A DNA stretch of 55,506 nt from Antiquaquibacter soli (GCF_030580675.1 NZ_JAUQUB010000008.1:1-55506); one strand, 5' to 3'. Shown: positions 25,028 through 34,619, counted from the first letter of the stretch. The notes: generated by a model from the letters alone, not told the origin. A program made the numbers and translations.

Positions 25028-26347
25028 ATGGGAGTGAACGTGGTGCCGCAGCCCGTGTCGGTGATCGAGCGGGAGGGAAGCTCGCGTGCTGATGCCCTCG
25101 ACGTGAGCGTGCACGGGGGGCTGCCTTCGAGTGCCTCAGGGAGTGCGCATCCCGAGGGCTACACCCTCGACGTCGCCCCCGACGGCATCCGCATCGAGGC
25201 GGCGGATGACGCGGGCGCCTTCTATGCCCGCCAGACTCTCGCCCAGCTCACCGATGCCGAGGGGCGCGTGCCCCACGTCCACATCGACGACTTCCCCCGG
25301 TTCGCCTACCGCGGCGCGATGCTCGACGTCGCCCGCCACTTCTTCCCCGTCGCCGCGGTGAAGCGCTACCTCGACGACATCGCCCTCCTGAAGCTCAACC
25401 ACCTGCACCTGCACCTCACCGACGACCAGGGCTGGCGCCTGCAGCTCGACTCGTGGCCCGAGCTCACCGGCATCGGCGCGAGCACGCAGGTCGGCGGCGG
25501 GGGCGGCGGCTTCTATACGGCCGACGACTACCGGGAGATCGTGGAGTACGCGGCATCCCGGTTCATCACGATTGTTCCCGAGTTCGACATGCCCGGCCAC
25601 ACGAATGCGGCGATCGCCGCGTACCCGGAGCTCGGGGATGCCCCGGCCGAGCCCTACGAGGGCATCGAGGTCGGCTTCTCGTCGCTCGCCATCCGCTCCG
25701 AGCGCACCTACGAATTCGTGGCGGATGCCCTCCGCGAGCTCGCCGCACTGACACCGGGCCCGTACCTCCACCTCGGCGGCGACGAGTCGCTCGCGACGAC
25801 GGACGAGGACTTCCAGTACTTCATCGCGCGGGCGACCGCGATCGGCGCCGCGACCGGCAAGACCCTGATCGGATGGCACGAGATGGGCCGCTCCCGTGAG
25901 CTGCCGCCCGGGACGATCGGGCAGTACTGGAGCTACACGACACCGCAGGAGGGGGCGGCCGAGCACACCCTCTCGTTCGTGGAGCAGGGGGGCCGCGTCA
26001 TCCTGTCGCCCGCCGACGCGATCTACCTCGACCACAAGTACGACGAGTCGACCGAGCTGGGGCTCGAGTGGGCGAACGGGCCGACGGGCATCCGCGACTC
26101 CTATGAGTGGGAGCCGGCCGACGTCGTGCCGGGCCTCGCCGAGCACGACATCCTGGGCATCGAAGCCCCGATGTGGACGGAGACGCTGTCGACGATCGAC
26201 CAGGTCGAGACCATGGCGTTCCCGCGACTCGCGAGCGCCGCGGAGCTCGCGTGGTCGCCGCGCGCGCCGAGGGTCTTCGCCGAGTTCGAGCCCCGCCTGG
26301 CGGCGTTCACCGGGTACCTCGACCGGCTGGGCGTCGGGCACGCGTAA
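25028..26347 (+). CDS. Glycoside hydrolase family 20 beta-N-acetylhexosaminidase
   Basis: 439 residues. The N-terminal GH20b-like domain (about 1-85) is followed by the catalytic barrel: FAYRGAMLDVARHFFP, LKLNHLHLHLTDDQGWRLQL, EFDMPGHTNAAIAAYPEL and the catalytic pair HLGGDE (Asp252-Glu253). No signal peptide is present, so it should act in the cytoplasm on imported chitobiose-like or murein-derived sugars. It fits the amino-sugar genes at 30-39 kb, although it is a separate transcription unit. Confidence 0.94.
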   Translation: MGVNVVPQPVSVIEREGSSRADALDVSVHGGLPSSASGSAHPEGYTLDVAPDGIRIEAADDAGAFYARQTLAQLTDAEGRVPHVHIDDFPRFAYRGAMLDVARHFFPVAAVKRYLDDIALLKLNHLHLHLTDDQGWRLQLDSWPELTGIGASTQVGGGGGGFYTADDYREIVEYAASRFITIVPEFDMPGHTNAAIAAYPELGDAPAEPYEGIEVGFSSLAIRSERTYEFVADALRELAALTPGPYLHLGGDESLATTDEDFQYFIARATAIGAATGKTLIGWHEMGRSRELPPGTIGQYWSYTTPQEGAAEHTLSFVEQGGRVILSPADAIYLDHKYDESTELGLEWANGPTGIRDSYEWEPADVVPGLAEHDILGIEAPMWTETLSTIDQVETMAFPRLASAAELAWSPRAPRVFAEFEPRLAAFTGYLDRLGVGHA

Positions 26348-26359
26348 GCCCGGTCGGTC

Positions 26360-27610
26360 TCACCCGACGGTCGGCACCGGCTCCGTCGGCGTGATGCGCC
26401 GCGCGCGCGAGTGCAGCCACCGGTCGCCGACGAACAGCAGCACGAGGGCGGACGCCGTGATCGCGATGTCGACGAACGGCAGCGCCGTGATGCTCCAGTA
26501 GTCGAGGATGATGCCGCCGATGAGCGCTCCCCCGCCGATGCCGATGTTGAACGCGGTCGTCTGGTACGCCGATGCCACGTCCCGCAGCCGCGCGGACGCG
26601 GTGTGCAGCATCCGCGTCTGCACCATGCTCGGGATGCCGCCGAACGCGATGCTCCACGCGACGATCGCCGGCACGGCGACCCACGGGTTGTGCGGCACGA
26701 GCCCCACGGTCAGGACGGTCGCCATGATGCCGACGAGCGACGCGGCGAGCGCGGCACGCGGGTAGCGGTCCACGAGGAGTCCCGCGAGCAGCACGCCGAT
26801 GGCACCCGCGCCCCCGTACAGGAACAGCACTCCCGCGACGGCACCCTCATCCAGCCCCACCGGCCCGATGAGGAACGGGGCGATGTAGGTGTAGAAGATG
26901 TTGTGCCCCGTGATGATCATGACGATGAGGATGCACAGCAGCACGACACCGGGGATGGACTTGTCCTTGCGCAGCGGCAGAGCGATCTCGCCGGTCGCGA
27001 GCGGGGCGATGTGGCGCACCGGCGGCAGGAACTTCAGCGTCACGAGGGTCAGGAGGAGGGTGATCCCGGCAATGATCGCGAAGGCGACGCGCCAGCCCAG
27101 CAGGTGACCGAGCGCCGTGCCGACCGGCACGCCGAGCACGAACGCGGCCGTGCCGCCGCCCGACACGATCGCGACCGCCCGACCGACCTGGTGCCGCGGG
27201 ACGAGGTGGCCCGAGTACGCGCCGACGACCGACCAGAACAGTCCGTGCGCGAGACCGCCGATCACTCGAGCGACGAGCAGCACCTCGTAGTTCGGCGCGA
27301 CCGCGGCGAGCACGTTGCCGACGATGAAGATGCCGAGCACCGCGAGGATGAGGTACTTGCGGGAGAACCGGCGCGTGAGGGTCGCGAGGGGCGCAGCCGT
27401 CACCACGACGGTGCCCGCGAACACGGTCACGAGGATGCCCACTTGCGACTCCGACACCCCGAGCTCGCGCGCCATGTCGGGCAGCAGCCCCGTCGGCAGG
27501 AACTCGCTCGTCACCGACGTGAACACGAGGAGGGAGAGGGTGACGAGGCCGACCCACGGGAACGGCGGGGTCGGAGCGGAGGAGGCGCGAGAACCGGTGG
27601 TGCTGGACAT
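26360..27610 (-). CDS. MFS transporter (DHA1 type, AraJ/PbuE-like)
   Basis: 416 residues, about 12 membrane helices. Typical features are SEFLPTGLLPDMARELGVSESQVGILVTVFAGTVVVTAAPLATLTRRFSRKYLILAVL (the DHA1 signature loop) and ARVIGGLAHGLFWSVVGAY. Homologues include sugar-efflux and purine-efflux pumps; the substrate cannot be fixed. It is convergent with the GH20 gene, 12 nt between stops, and downstream of the cysteine hydrolase on the same strand. Confidence 0.9.
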   Translation of the reverse strand: MSSTTGSRASSAPTPPFPWVGLVTLSLLVFTSVTSEFLPTGLLPDMARELGVSESQVGILVTVFAGTVVVTAAPLATLTRRFSRKYLILAVLGIFIVGNVLAAVAPNYEVLLVARVIGGLAHGLFWSVVGAYSGHLVPRHQVGRAVAIVSGGGTAAFVLGVPVGTALGHLLGWRVAFAIIAGITLLLTLVTLKFLPPVRHIAPLATGEIALPLRKDKSIPGVVLLCILIVMIITGHNIFYTYIAPFLIGPVGLDEGAVAGVLFLYGGAGAIGVLLAGLLVDRYPRAALAASLVGIMATVLTVGLVPHNPWVAVPAIVAWSIAFGGIPSMVQTRMLHTASARLRDVASAYQTTAFNIGIGGGALIGGIILDYWSITALPFVDIAITASALVLLFVGDRWLHSRARRITPTEPVPTVG

Positions 27611-27621
27611 CGCCTCTCAGC

Positions 27622-28179
27622 CTAGGGGCGGGAGAGCACCTGATCGGAGGTGACGACCTCGATGAGCGGCCCGTAGAGCGACATCGCGGCGAGGGCGCGG
27701 TCGTGGTCGGCCTCGCTGAGTCCGGCGCATCCGTCGGCGACCACGCGCACCGCGACACCCGCGTCGGCCGCCGCGAGCGCCGTCGAGATGACGCAGCAGT
27801 CGGTCGAGACCCCGACGAGCACCATCGTCGGGTCGGGACCCAGGATGCTCGCGAGCTCGTCACCCCACTTGCCGAACGTCGTCGCTGTCACGACCGTGCG
27901 CGCTTCTCCGGAGAACGCGGGCATCAGGTCATAGAGCCGGTCGTCGGGCGGCACGAGAGCGAACGGCCAGAGCTCGAAGTACGGCACCCATGCGCCGGTC
28001 GGATGCTCCGGAGCGACGTACCGGGTGAACACGACCCGCTCGCCGAAGTGCTCCACGAGACGCTGCACCGTCGGCTCGATGGCCGCGTAGCCGGGCGTCG
28101 CCCACGGGCTCCCGGACTCGGCGAAGACGACCTGCATGTCGATGACGACGAGCCAGGGCTCGGCGCCCGGCTCAGTCAT
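27622..28179 (-). CDS. Isochorismatase-family cysteine hydrolase
   Basis: 185 residues with the catalytic triad of the family: Asp14 in LVVIDMQ, Lys in TTFGKWGDE and Cys in LVGVSTDCCVIST. The family includes nicotinamidase, isochorismatase and N-carbamoyl amidases. The start overlaps the end of the NCS1 permease gene by 8 nt, so uptake and hydrolysis of one compound is likely: a nucleobase, hydantoin or pyridine derivative. The sequence does not decide which. Confidence 0.9.
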   Translation of the reverse strand: MTEPGAEPWLVVIDMQVVFAESGSPWATPGYAAIEPTVQRLVEHFGERVVFTRYVAPEHPTGAWVPYFELWPFALVPPDDRLYDLMPAFSGEARTVVTATTFGKWGDELASILGPDPTMVLVGVSTDCCVISTALAAADAGVAVRVVADGCAGLSEADHDRALAAMSLYGPLIEVVTSDQVLSRP

Positions 28180-29611
28180 CCGCAGCCGCCTCCTCGCGAC
28201 GGATGGCGGCCCGCCCGAGCAGCAGGTAGCCGACGAAGCCGATCACGAGGGCGAAGAGCACCCCGAGGTTCGCGAACGCCCACGTGCCCTCCTTGCCGCC
28301 GATCGCATCCATGAAGTAGCCCTGCCAGCCGAGCCACTCGGCGTACGTGTTGACGACGAAGCCCCAGCCCACGATCGAGCCCCCGACGAGAAGGGCGACG
28401 GGCGCCCAGCGCACGCTCCCGTAGCGGCCCTTCGGGTCGTAGAGGTCCTTCTCGGCGTAGCCCTCGCGACGCAGCAGCACGTCGGCGATGACGATTCCGG
28501 CCCACGCGGCGATCGGCACGCCGAGGGTGATGAGGAAGCCCTGGAAGGGGAAGAAGAAGTTCTCCGCGATGAACACCACGAACACGGCGCCCAGCACCAT
28601 GAGCACCCCGTCGATGGAGGCGGCGACGAACCGCGGCACGCGCAGGCCCGCCGTCAGAAGCGCGAGCCCCGACGAGTAGATGTCGAGCACCGCGCCTCCG
28701 ACGAAGCCCAGCACGGCGACGACGATGAACGGCACGAGGAACCAGATGGGCAGGATCGCGGCGAGGGCTCCGACGGGGTCGAGGGCGAGGGCATCCCGCA
28801 GCTCCTGCGAGGAGCCCGCGAGCAGGAGGCCGAACACGAGCAGGAGGACGGGGGCGATGGACGCGCCGAACGTCGTCCACCCGACGACGCCGCGGCTGGA
28901 GGCGTTGCGCGGCAGGTAGCGCGAATAGTCGGCCGCGGCGTTGACCCACCCGAGACCGAAGCCGGTGAGCATGAAGACGAATCCGCCGATGACGGCCGGT
29001 ACGTCGCCAGCGGGCAGCGCGGCGACCGCCGCGAGGTCGATGTGCGGGATGGCGATGACGATGTAGACGACGGTGAGCACCGCCGTCGCGATCGTGATCC
29101 AGAACTGCAGCTTGAGGATGAGGTCGAAGCCGATGACGCCGGCCGCGATGACGAGCGCGGCGACGATGACGAGCGCGACGACCTTCGTGAGCACGCCGCC
29201 GTCGCCGCCGAGCTGAGTGATGACGGTCGCCGTCGCGAGCGTCGCGAGCGAGACGAGCACGATCTCCCAGCCGACCGTGAGGATCCACGACAGGATGCTC
29301 GGCACCTTGTTGCCGTTGACCCCGAAGACCGAGCGGCTGAGCACGAGAGTCGGGGCGGAGCCGCGCTTGCCCGCGAGCGCGATGACGCCCACGAAGAGGA
29401 ACGAGATCACGATCCCGACGACGCCTACGACGGTCGCCTGCCAGAACGAGATGCCGAAGCCGAGCAGGTACGAGCCGTAGGCGATACCGAAGAGGGAGAG
29501 GTTGGCGGCGGCCCACGGCCAGAACAGGTCGCGGGGGCGGCCCTTGCGCTCCGACTCGGCGATCGTGTTGATGCCGTTCTGCTCGATGACGGACTTCTCG
29601 GACTCGGCCAC
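28172..29611 (-). CDS. NCS1-family nucleobase:cation symporter (cytosine/purine permease type)
   Basis: 479 residues with about 12 membrane helices. N-terminal NGINTIAESERKGRPRDLFWPWAAANLSLFGIAYGSYLLGFGISFWQA is characteristic of purine-cytosine permeases. I choose GTG 29611 (VAESEKSV) because GGGAGG lies 4 nt upstream; a longer frame to 29641 would overlap that ribosome site. It is operonic with a cysteine hydrolase, as seen for salvage or degradation of nucleobase-like compounds. Confidence 0.9.
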   Translation of the reverse strand: MAESEKSVIEQNGINTIAESERKGRPRDLFWPWAAANLSLFGIAYGSYLLGFGISFWQATVVGVVGIVISFLFVGVIALAGKRGSAPTLVLSRSVFGVNGNKVPSILSWILTVGWEIVLVSLATLATATVITQLGGDGGVLTKVVALVIVAALVIAAGVIGFDLILKLQFWITIATAVLTVVYIVIAIPHIDLAAVAALPAGDVPAVIGGFVFMLTGFGLGWVNAAADYSRYLPRNASSRGVVGWTTFGASIAPVLLLVFGLLLAGSSQELRDALALDPVGALAAILPIWFLVPFIVVAVLGFVGGAVLDIYSSGLALLTAGLRVPRFVAASIDGVLMVLGAVFVVFIAENFFFPFQGFLITLGVPIAAWAGIVIADVLLRREGYAEKDLYDPKGRYGSVRWAPVALLVGGSIVGWGFVVNTYAEWLGWQGYFMDAIGGKEGTWAFANLGVLFALVIGFVGYLLLGRAAIRREEAAADD

Positions 29612-29687
29612 GGAACCTCCCAGTTGACGCCTCTCGGACACTAGACCCGCGCGTCGCTGCGGGTCAACGACACGCCGCTACGCTGGG

Positions 29688-30548
29688 GTGGTGACCGACG
29701 CCGCGACCCACTGGATCCTCACTCTCGTCTGCGAGGACAAGCCGGGCATCGTGCACGCCGTCTCCGGCGCGATCGTCGAGGCCGAGGGCAACATCACCGA
29801 GTCGCAGCAGTTCTCGAGCGACGACACCGGTCGGTTCTTCATGCGCCTGCAGGTCGAGTCCCCCGTTTCCCGGGAGCGGTTCGAGGATGCCCTCGCCCCC
29901 GTCACCGCGAAGTACGGCATGACGTGGCAGCTCGACGTCGTGGGGCGCCCGCTGCGCACCCTCGTGCTCGTCTCCAAGGCGGGCCACTGCCTCAACGACC
30001 TCCTGTACCGGCAGCGGGCCGGTCAGCTCGGCGTCGACATCCCGCTCGTGCTCAGCAACCACCCGGATCTCGCGGGCCTCGCCGAGTTCTACGACGTCCC
30101 GTTCGAGTCGCACCCGGTGACGTCGGCGGGCCAGAAGCTCGCGTTCGAGGATCGCGTGCAAGAGGTCGTCGACCAGCACGACATCGAGCTCGTCGTGCTC
30201 GCGCGCTACATGCAGATCCTCTCGCCCGAGCTGTGCGCGGCGCTCGCCGGCCGGGTCATCAACATCCACCACTCCTTCCTGCCCGGATTCAAGGGCGCGA
30301 ACCCGTACAAGCAGGCGCACGCCCGGGGGGTCAAGCTCATCGGCGCGACGGCCCACTTCGTGACGAGCGACCTCGACGAGGGCCCCATCATCGAGCAGAA
30401 CGTCGTGCGGGTCGACCACTCGCGCAGTCCCGCGGAGCTCGTCGCGATCGGGCAGGACGAGGAGTCGCGCACCCTCACCCAGGCGGTCAAGTGGTTCTCG
30501 GAGGACCGGGTGCTGCTCGACGGCGCAAGGACGATCATCTTCCGATGA
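29688..30548 (+). CDS. purU: Formyltetrahydrofolate deformylase PurU
   Basis: 286 residues. N-terminal ACT domain (HWILTLVCEDKPGIVHAVSGAIVEAEGNITESQQF), then a formyl-transferase fold with LVLVSKAGHCLNDLLYR, ARYMQILSPELC and the catalytic INIHHSFLPGFKGANPYKQAHARGVKLIGATAHF. It hydrolyses 10-formyl-tetrahydrofolate to formate and balances one-carbon pools. A GTG-GTG pair leaves the start ambiguous by one codon. It overlaps nagA by 4 nt, an unexpected operon partner. Confidence 0.95.
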   Translation: MVTDAATHWILTLVCEDKPGIVHAVSGAIVEAEGNITESQQFSSDDTGRFFMRLQVESPVSRERFEDALAPVTAKYGMTWQLDVVGRPLRTLVLVSKAGHCLNDLLYRQRAGQLGVDIPLVLSNHPDLAGLAEFYDVPFESHPVTSAGQKLAFEDRVQEVVDQHDIELVVLARYMQILSPELCAALAGRVINIHHSFLPGFKGANPYKQAHARGVKLIGATAHFVTSDLDEGPIIEQNVVRVDHSRSPAELVAIGQDEESRTLTQAVKWFSEDRVLLDGARTIIFR

Positions 30549-31672
30549 GCACCGTCGTCCACTCCGCGAGGAAGCTCGACGCCGACGGGCAGGTCGACGA
30601 CTTCTGGATGCTCGTGGAGTCGGGCGTCATCGTGGCGACCGGAACCGGCGCGCACCCGGTCGCCGACGAGCTCGTCGACGCGGGCGGTCAGTGGCTCACG
30701 CCGGGCTTCCTCGACCTGCACGGCCACGGCGGGGGCGGGCACGCCTTCGACAACGGTGCCGACGAGGTCGCGGCCGCCCTCGCCACCCATCGCGCGCACG
30801 GCACGACCCGCTCCGTCATCAGCCTCGTCGCGAACCCGCTCGCCTCCCTGGGCGAGAGCCTCGAGGCGGTGGCCGAGCTCGCCGCAGCCGACCCTCTCGT
30901 GCTCGGCTCGCACCTCGAGGGGCCCTTCCTCGCTGCCGAGCGACGCGGAGCCCACAACCTCGAGTTCCTGCGCGACCCCGACCCCCTCGAGGTGGAGGAG
31001 CTGATCACCGCCGCGCGCGGGACCCTGCGCCAGATCACCCTCGCCCCCGAGCTGCCCAACGCCGGGGAGGCCATCGACGTGCTCGTCGAGGCGGGCGTCG
31101 TCGTCGCGGTCGGGCACACCGAGGCGAGCTTCGAGCAGACCCGGGCCGCGTTCGATCGGGGCGCGCGGCTCGTCACCCACGCCTTCAACGCGATGCCGGG
31201 CATCCACCACCGCTCCCCCGGTCCGGTGGTCGCGGCGTTCGAGGACGAGCGCGTCGTGCTCGAGCTCGTGCTCGACGGGGTGCACGTGCATCCGGATGTC
31301 GCGGCGCTCGCGTTCACGGCCGCGCCGGGCCGCATCGCGCTCGTGACCGATGCGATGGCGGCGGCGGGCTCGGTCGACGGCGACTACCGGCTCGGCTCCC
31401 TCAACGTGACCGTGCGCGAGGGGCTCGCGGTGCTCTCCGGAACCGACACGATCGCCGGGTCGACGCTCACCCAGGATGCCGCGCTCCGCTGCGCGGTCCG
31501 CACGGGCATCCCGCCCGCAGCCGCGGTGGAGGCGCTCACGCGCACGCCCGCTCGCGTGCTCGGCCTGGAGAAGCGGTTCGGGATGCTCGTCCCCGGCTTC
31601 GCCGCCGACGCCGTGCTCCTCGACCACGAGTGGCACGTGTCGGCGGTGTACGCCGACGGGCGCCGCCTCTAG
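30545..31672 (+). CDS. nagA: N-acetylglucosamine-6-phosphate deacetylase
   Basis: 375 residues of the amidohydrolase superfamily: GFLDLHGHGGGGHAF (metal site), HLEGPFLAAERRGAHN (catalytic Glu region), VVVAVGHTEASFEQT, THAFNAMPGIHHRSPG and LVTDAMAAAG with the catalytic Asp. It yields glucosamine-6-phosphate, the substrate of NagB at 33.8-34.6 kb. It is coupled to purU by ATGA. The nag genes here are split over two transcription units of opposite strand. Confidence 0.95.
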   Translation: MSTVVHSARKLDADGQVDDFWMLVESGVIVATGTGAHPVADELVDAGGQWLTPGFLDLHGHGGGGHAFDNGADEVAAALATHRAHGTTRSVISLVANPLASLGESLEAVAELAAADPLVLGSHLEGPFLAAERRGAHNLEFLRDPDPLEVEELITAARGTLRQITLAPELPNAGEAIDVLVEAGVVVAVGHTEASFEQTRAAFDRGARLVTHAFNAMPGIHHRSPGPVVAAFEDERVVLELVLDGVHVHPDVAALAFTAAPGRIALVTDAMAAAGSVDGDYRLGSLNVTVREGLAVLSGTDTIAGSTLTQDAALRCAVRTGIPPAAAVEALTRTPARVLGLEKRFGMLVPGFAADAVLLDHEWHVSAVYADGRRL

Positions 31673-31699
31673 GACTCTCGCTCAGGGCGCGGTGCGCAT

Positions 31700-31764
31700 G
31701 AACTCAGGATGCACCGCGCTGGGATCCCGGGGCGGCACCCCGCACACCGATCGATCCTGAGTTC
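31700..31764. repeat. Inverted repeat, 11-bp arms, after nagA
   Basis: GAACTCAGGAT (31700-31710) and ATCCTGAGTTC (31754-31764) are exact complements. The left arm is itself the loop region of a smaller GCGGTGC/GCACCGC stem. It lies in the 143-nt spacer between nagA and the GH5 gene and could act as terminator for nagA; its form also fits the dispersed repeat group. Confidence 0.65.
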
Positions 31765-31815
31765 GCGCGGCGCGCCGCACCCGGGCGGGTATAGGCTGCC
31801 CGCGAGGGGGGCCTC

Positions 31816-33852
31816 GTGGGGATTCGCACCTGGATAACGGCGGTTACCGCCGCGGTCGTGATCGCGATGCCGCTCGCCCCTCCGCCGCCCGCGACGGCCG
31901 CGCCCCCCGCCGCCCAGCCCGTCGTCGTCGGCAACAGGCTCGTGGATGCCCGCACCGGGCTGACCTTCGTACCCCGCGGCGCCAACTGGCCGAGCTTCGA
32001 GTACGCGTGCTGGCAGGGCTGGGGCTACTCGGGGGATGAAGCGACGGCGGCAGAGGCCGCACTCATGGCGTCGTGGCGGATCAACACCGTGCGCATCCCC
32101 CTCAACCAGGACTGCTGGCTGGGCTTGCGGGGCAGCCCCGCCGGCTCCGGCCGGACTGCCGAGGGCTACCGCGCGGCGGTCGAGGCGTGGGTGGCGAAAC
32201 TCAACGCGGCCGGCATCGTCGCGATCCTCGACCTGCACACGTCGGCCCCTCCGGGGTACTCCGCTCACGGGCAGCGCGCGATGCCGGACAGCCAGTCGAC
32301 GGCGTTCTGGTCGTCCGTCGCCGCGCGGTTCTCGAGCAACCGCTCGGTGATGTTCGACCTCTTCAACGAGCCGTACTCGCGGTGGGGCACGAGCAGCTGG
32401 GTCTTCGAACTGACCTGGCAGTGCTGGCGCGACGGCGGCTGCCGACCACCGGTCGAGGACGACTACACGGGAACACTGAGCGGGGCGACGTATGCCGCGA
32501 CGGGAATGTCCGCCCTCGTCGCCGCGGTGCGCACCGCCGGGGCGGAGCAGCCGATCCTCCTCGGCGGGATCGATTACGCCAACGACCTGAGGCAGTGGCT
32601 CGCCTTCCGCCCCGACGACGACCAGCTCGTGGCATCCTGGCACAACTATCCGGCGCAGCGCTGTCGCACGACGACATGCTGGAACACCGAGATCGCCCCC
32701 GTCGCCGCGGTCGTGCCCGTCGTGTCGACGGAGTTCGGGCAGACCGACGGCGGCAGCGGGCACCTGACGACGTTCATGACGTGGGCGGAGGCGCACGGCG
32801 TGGGCTACCTGCCGTGGGCGTGGTGGCGGGTCGAACCGAGCGAGTCGCTCAGCAACAGCCGGTACGCGCTCGTCACCGCCGACGATCAGCCCAAATCCCC
32901 GGCGGGCACGGCGCTGTATGCCCAGCTCGCGAGCATCCCGCCCGACCCGGAACCGCCGGTCGCGGTGGAGCGGATCTCGGGCGTCGACCGGTTCGCGGTC
33001 GGGGTCGAGGTCTCGCGTCGGGCGTACCCGGGCCCAGCCCCGGTCGTCGTGATCGCGAACGGGCTCGGTTTCGCCGACGCCCTCTCCGCCGGACCCGCCG
33101 CTGCGACGCTCGGCGGGCCGCTACTGCTCGTGACACCCACTGGAGTGCCTGGTGTCGTCAGGGATGAGATCGAGCGGCTCGATCCGGATCGCATCATCGT
33201 CGTGGGCGGGCCCGCGAGCGTCAGCGATAGTGTCGTCGCCCAGCTCAAGAACATCCAGCCGGACACCATCCGCCTGTGGGGACCCGATCGCTACGCCGCG
33301 TCGCGCGCCGTGGTCGAATACGCGTTCCCGAGCTCCGACGGAATTTACGTCGCAACCGGCGCAACGTTTCCCGATGCGCTGTCCGCCGCGGCCGCCGGCG
33401 GCGCGCGCGGGTGGCCGGTCCTGCTCGTCCCGGGATCCGCTCCCACACTCGACTCGGCGACGTCCGCGCTGCTCGGTTCAGTGGCACCGGATCGCATCGT
33501 GGTGGCCGGCGGCCCCGCATCCGTGAGCACCGGCATCCAGTCGTCTCTGTCCACGATCGCGCCGACGACGAGACTGTGGGGCGCGGATCGGTTCGAGGCG
33601 TCGCTCGCGATTGCGCTCGACGGTTTCCCCCGCACCGATCGTGTGCTGCTCGCCACCGGAGCGAATTTTCCGGACGCCCTCTCGGCTTCAGCGTGGGCGG
33701 GTCGGCTTCCCGCCCCTCTCGTCGCGGTTCCCGGTTCGTGCGTGCCGCGTGGTGTGCTCGACTACCTGGAATCGGCGGATGTCCAATCCGTCATTCTCGT
33801 AGGAGGTCCGGCTTCGCTGTCACCCGCCGTTGAAGCCCTCTCCCCCTGCTAG
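31816..33852 (+). CDS. Secreted GH5-like glycoside hydrolase with C-terminal cell-wall-binding (CWB2) repeats
   Basis: 678 residues, GTG start. Signal peptide about 1-29. The GH5-type catalytic domain spans about 35-370: RGANWPSFEY, the acid/base Glu185 in FDLFNEPYSRWG, and the likely nucleophile Glu306 in VVSTEFGQ. Three cell_wall_binding_2 repeats fill about 383-678, each with a GxDRFA/GPDRYAASRA start, an NGLGFADALSA or GATFPDALSA block and an IVVGGPASVS end. The repeats should hold the enzyme to the wall. Substrate may be cellulose-, mannan- or other beta-glycans. Confidence 0.88.
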   Translation: MGIRTWITAVTAAVVIAMPLAPPPPATAAPPAAQPVVVGNRLVDARTGLTFVPRGANWPSFEYACWQGWGYSGDEATAAEAALMASWRINTVRIPLNQDCWLGLRGSPAGSGRTAEGYRAAVEAWVAKLNAAGIVAILDLHTSAPPGYSAHGQRAMPDSQSTAFWSSVAARFSSNRSVMFDLFNEPYSRWGTSSWVFELTWQCWRDGGCRPPVEDDYTGTLSGATYAATGMSALVAAVRTAGAEQPILLGGIDYANDLRQWLAFRPDDDQLVASWHNYPAQRCRTTTCWNTEIAPVAAVVPVVSTEFGQTDGGSGHLTTFMTWAEAHGVGYLPWAWWRVEPSESLSNSRYALVTADDQPKSPAGTALYAQLASIPPDPEPPVAVERISGVDRFAVGVEVSRRAYPGPAPVVVIANGLGFADALSAGPAAATLGGPLLLVTPTGVPGVVRDEIERLDPDRIIVVGGPASVSDSVVAQLKNIQPDTIRLWGPDRYAASRAVVEYAFPSSDGIYVATGATFPDALSAAAAGGARGWPVLLVPGSAPTLDSATSALLGSVAPDRIVVAGGPASVSTGIQSSLSTIAPTTRLWGADRFEASLAIALDGFPRTDRVLLATGANFPDALSASAWAGRLPAPLVAVPGSCVPRGVLDYLESADVQSVILVGGPASLSPAVEALSPC

Positions 33853-34619
33853 AGCGACTCCCAGTCGAAGCGGTTCGCCCACGCGTGGCGGTAGTAGTCC
33901 GCGAAGCGCAGCCGCGACGCCGCGGCCTCGTCGACGATGACGGTGACGTGCGGGTGCAGCTGGATCGCGGAACCCGGCAGGGATGCCGTCACCGGCCCCT
34001 CCACGGCTCCCGCGACCGCCTCGGCCTTGCGCTCGCCGAACGCGAGGAGCACGAGGTGCCGGGCGCGCAGGATCGTGCCGAGGCCTTGAGTGACGCAGTG
34101 CATCGGCACCTGGTCGAGCGACTCGAAGAATCGGGCGTTGTCGGCGCGGGTCTGCTCCGTGAGGGTCTTCACGCGGGTGAGCGAGGCGAACGAGGAGCCG
34201 GGCTCGTTGAAGCCGATGTGGCCGGTCGTTCCGATGCCGAGGATCTGCAGGTCGACTCCGCCCGCCGCGTCGATCGCCGCCTCGTAGCGCTCCCCCGCGG
34301 TCGCGAGGGGACCGTCGTCGTACGGCACGCGCACGAGCGACGGGGTGAGCCCGAGCGGTTCGACGACCTCCCGGGTGATGACGGCGCGATAGCTCTCCGG
34401 ATGCCCGGCCGGCAGTCCGACGTACTCGTCGAGCGCGAACCCGCGCACGCGAGAGAGGTCGAGGCCGCGCGCCGCGAGCGCCCGCCACGTCGACAGCGGC
34501 GTGGACCCGGTCGCGAGACCGAGCACCGCGTCGGGACGGCGGGACACCAGGGATGCGATCGCCGACGCGGCGAGGTCCCCCGCCTCCGCCGAGGTCGGGA
34601 GGATGACTACCTCGGCCAC
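33849..34619 (-). CDS. nagB: Glucosamine-6-phosphate deaminase
   Basis: 256 residues. Typical blocks: LGLATGSTPLSTWRAL (phosphate binding), RGFALDEYVGLPAGHPESYRAVI (catalytic Asp), GIGTTGHIGFNEPGSSFASLTRVKTLT and a late HPHVTVIVDEAAASRL. It converts glucosamine-6-phosphate to fructose-6-phosphate and ammonia. GTG start; it overlaps the ROK kinase end by 13 nt and is the last gene of the ROK repressor-ABC-kinase-nagB operon. Confidence 0.95.
   Translation of the reverse strand: MAEVVILPTSAEAGDLAASAIASLVSRRPDAVLGLATGSTPLSTWRALAARGLDLSRVRGFALDEYVGLPAGHPESYRAVITREVVEPLGLTPSLVRVPYDDGPLATAGERYEAAIDAAGGVDLQILGIGTTGHIGFNEPGSSFASLTRVKTLTEQTRADNARFFESLDQVPMHCVTQGLGTILRARHLVLLAFGERKAEAVAGAVEGPVTASLPGSAIQLHPHVTVIVDEAAASRLRFADYYRHAWANRFDWESL

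Noticed and set aside
28136-29644. 502-codon plus-strand frame rich in Asp, Glu and Arg
   Set aside because: Antisense shadow of the NCS1 permease; no domain and no ribosome site.
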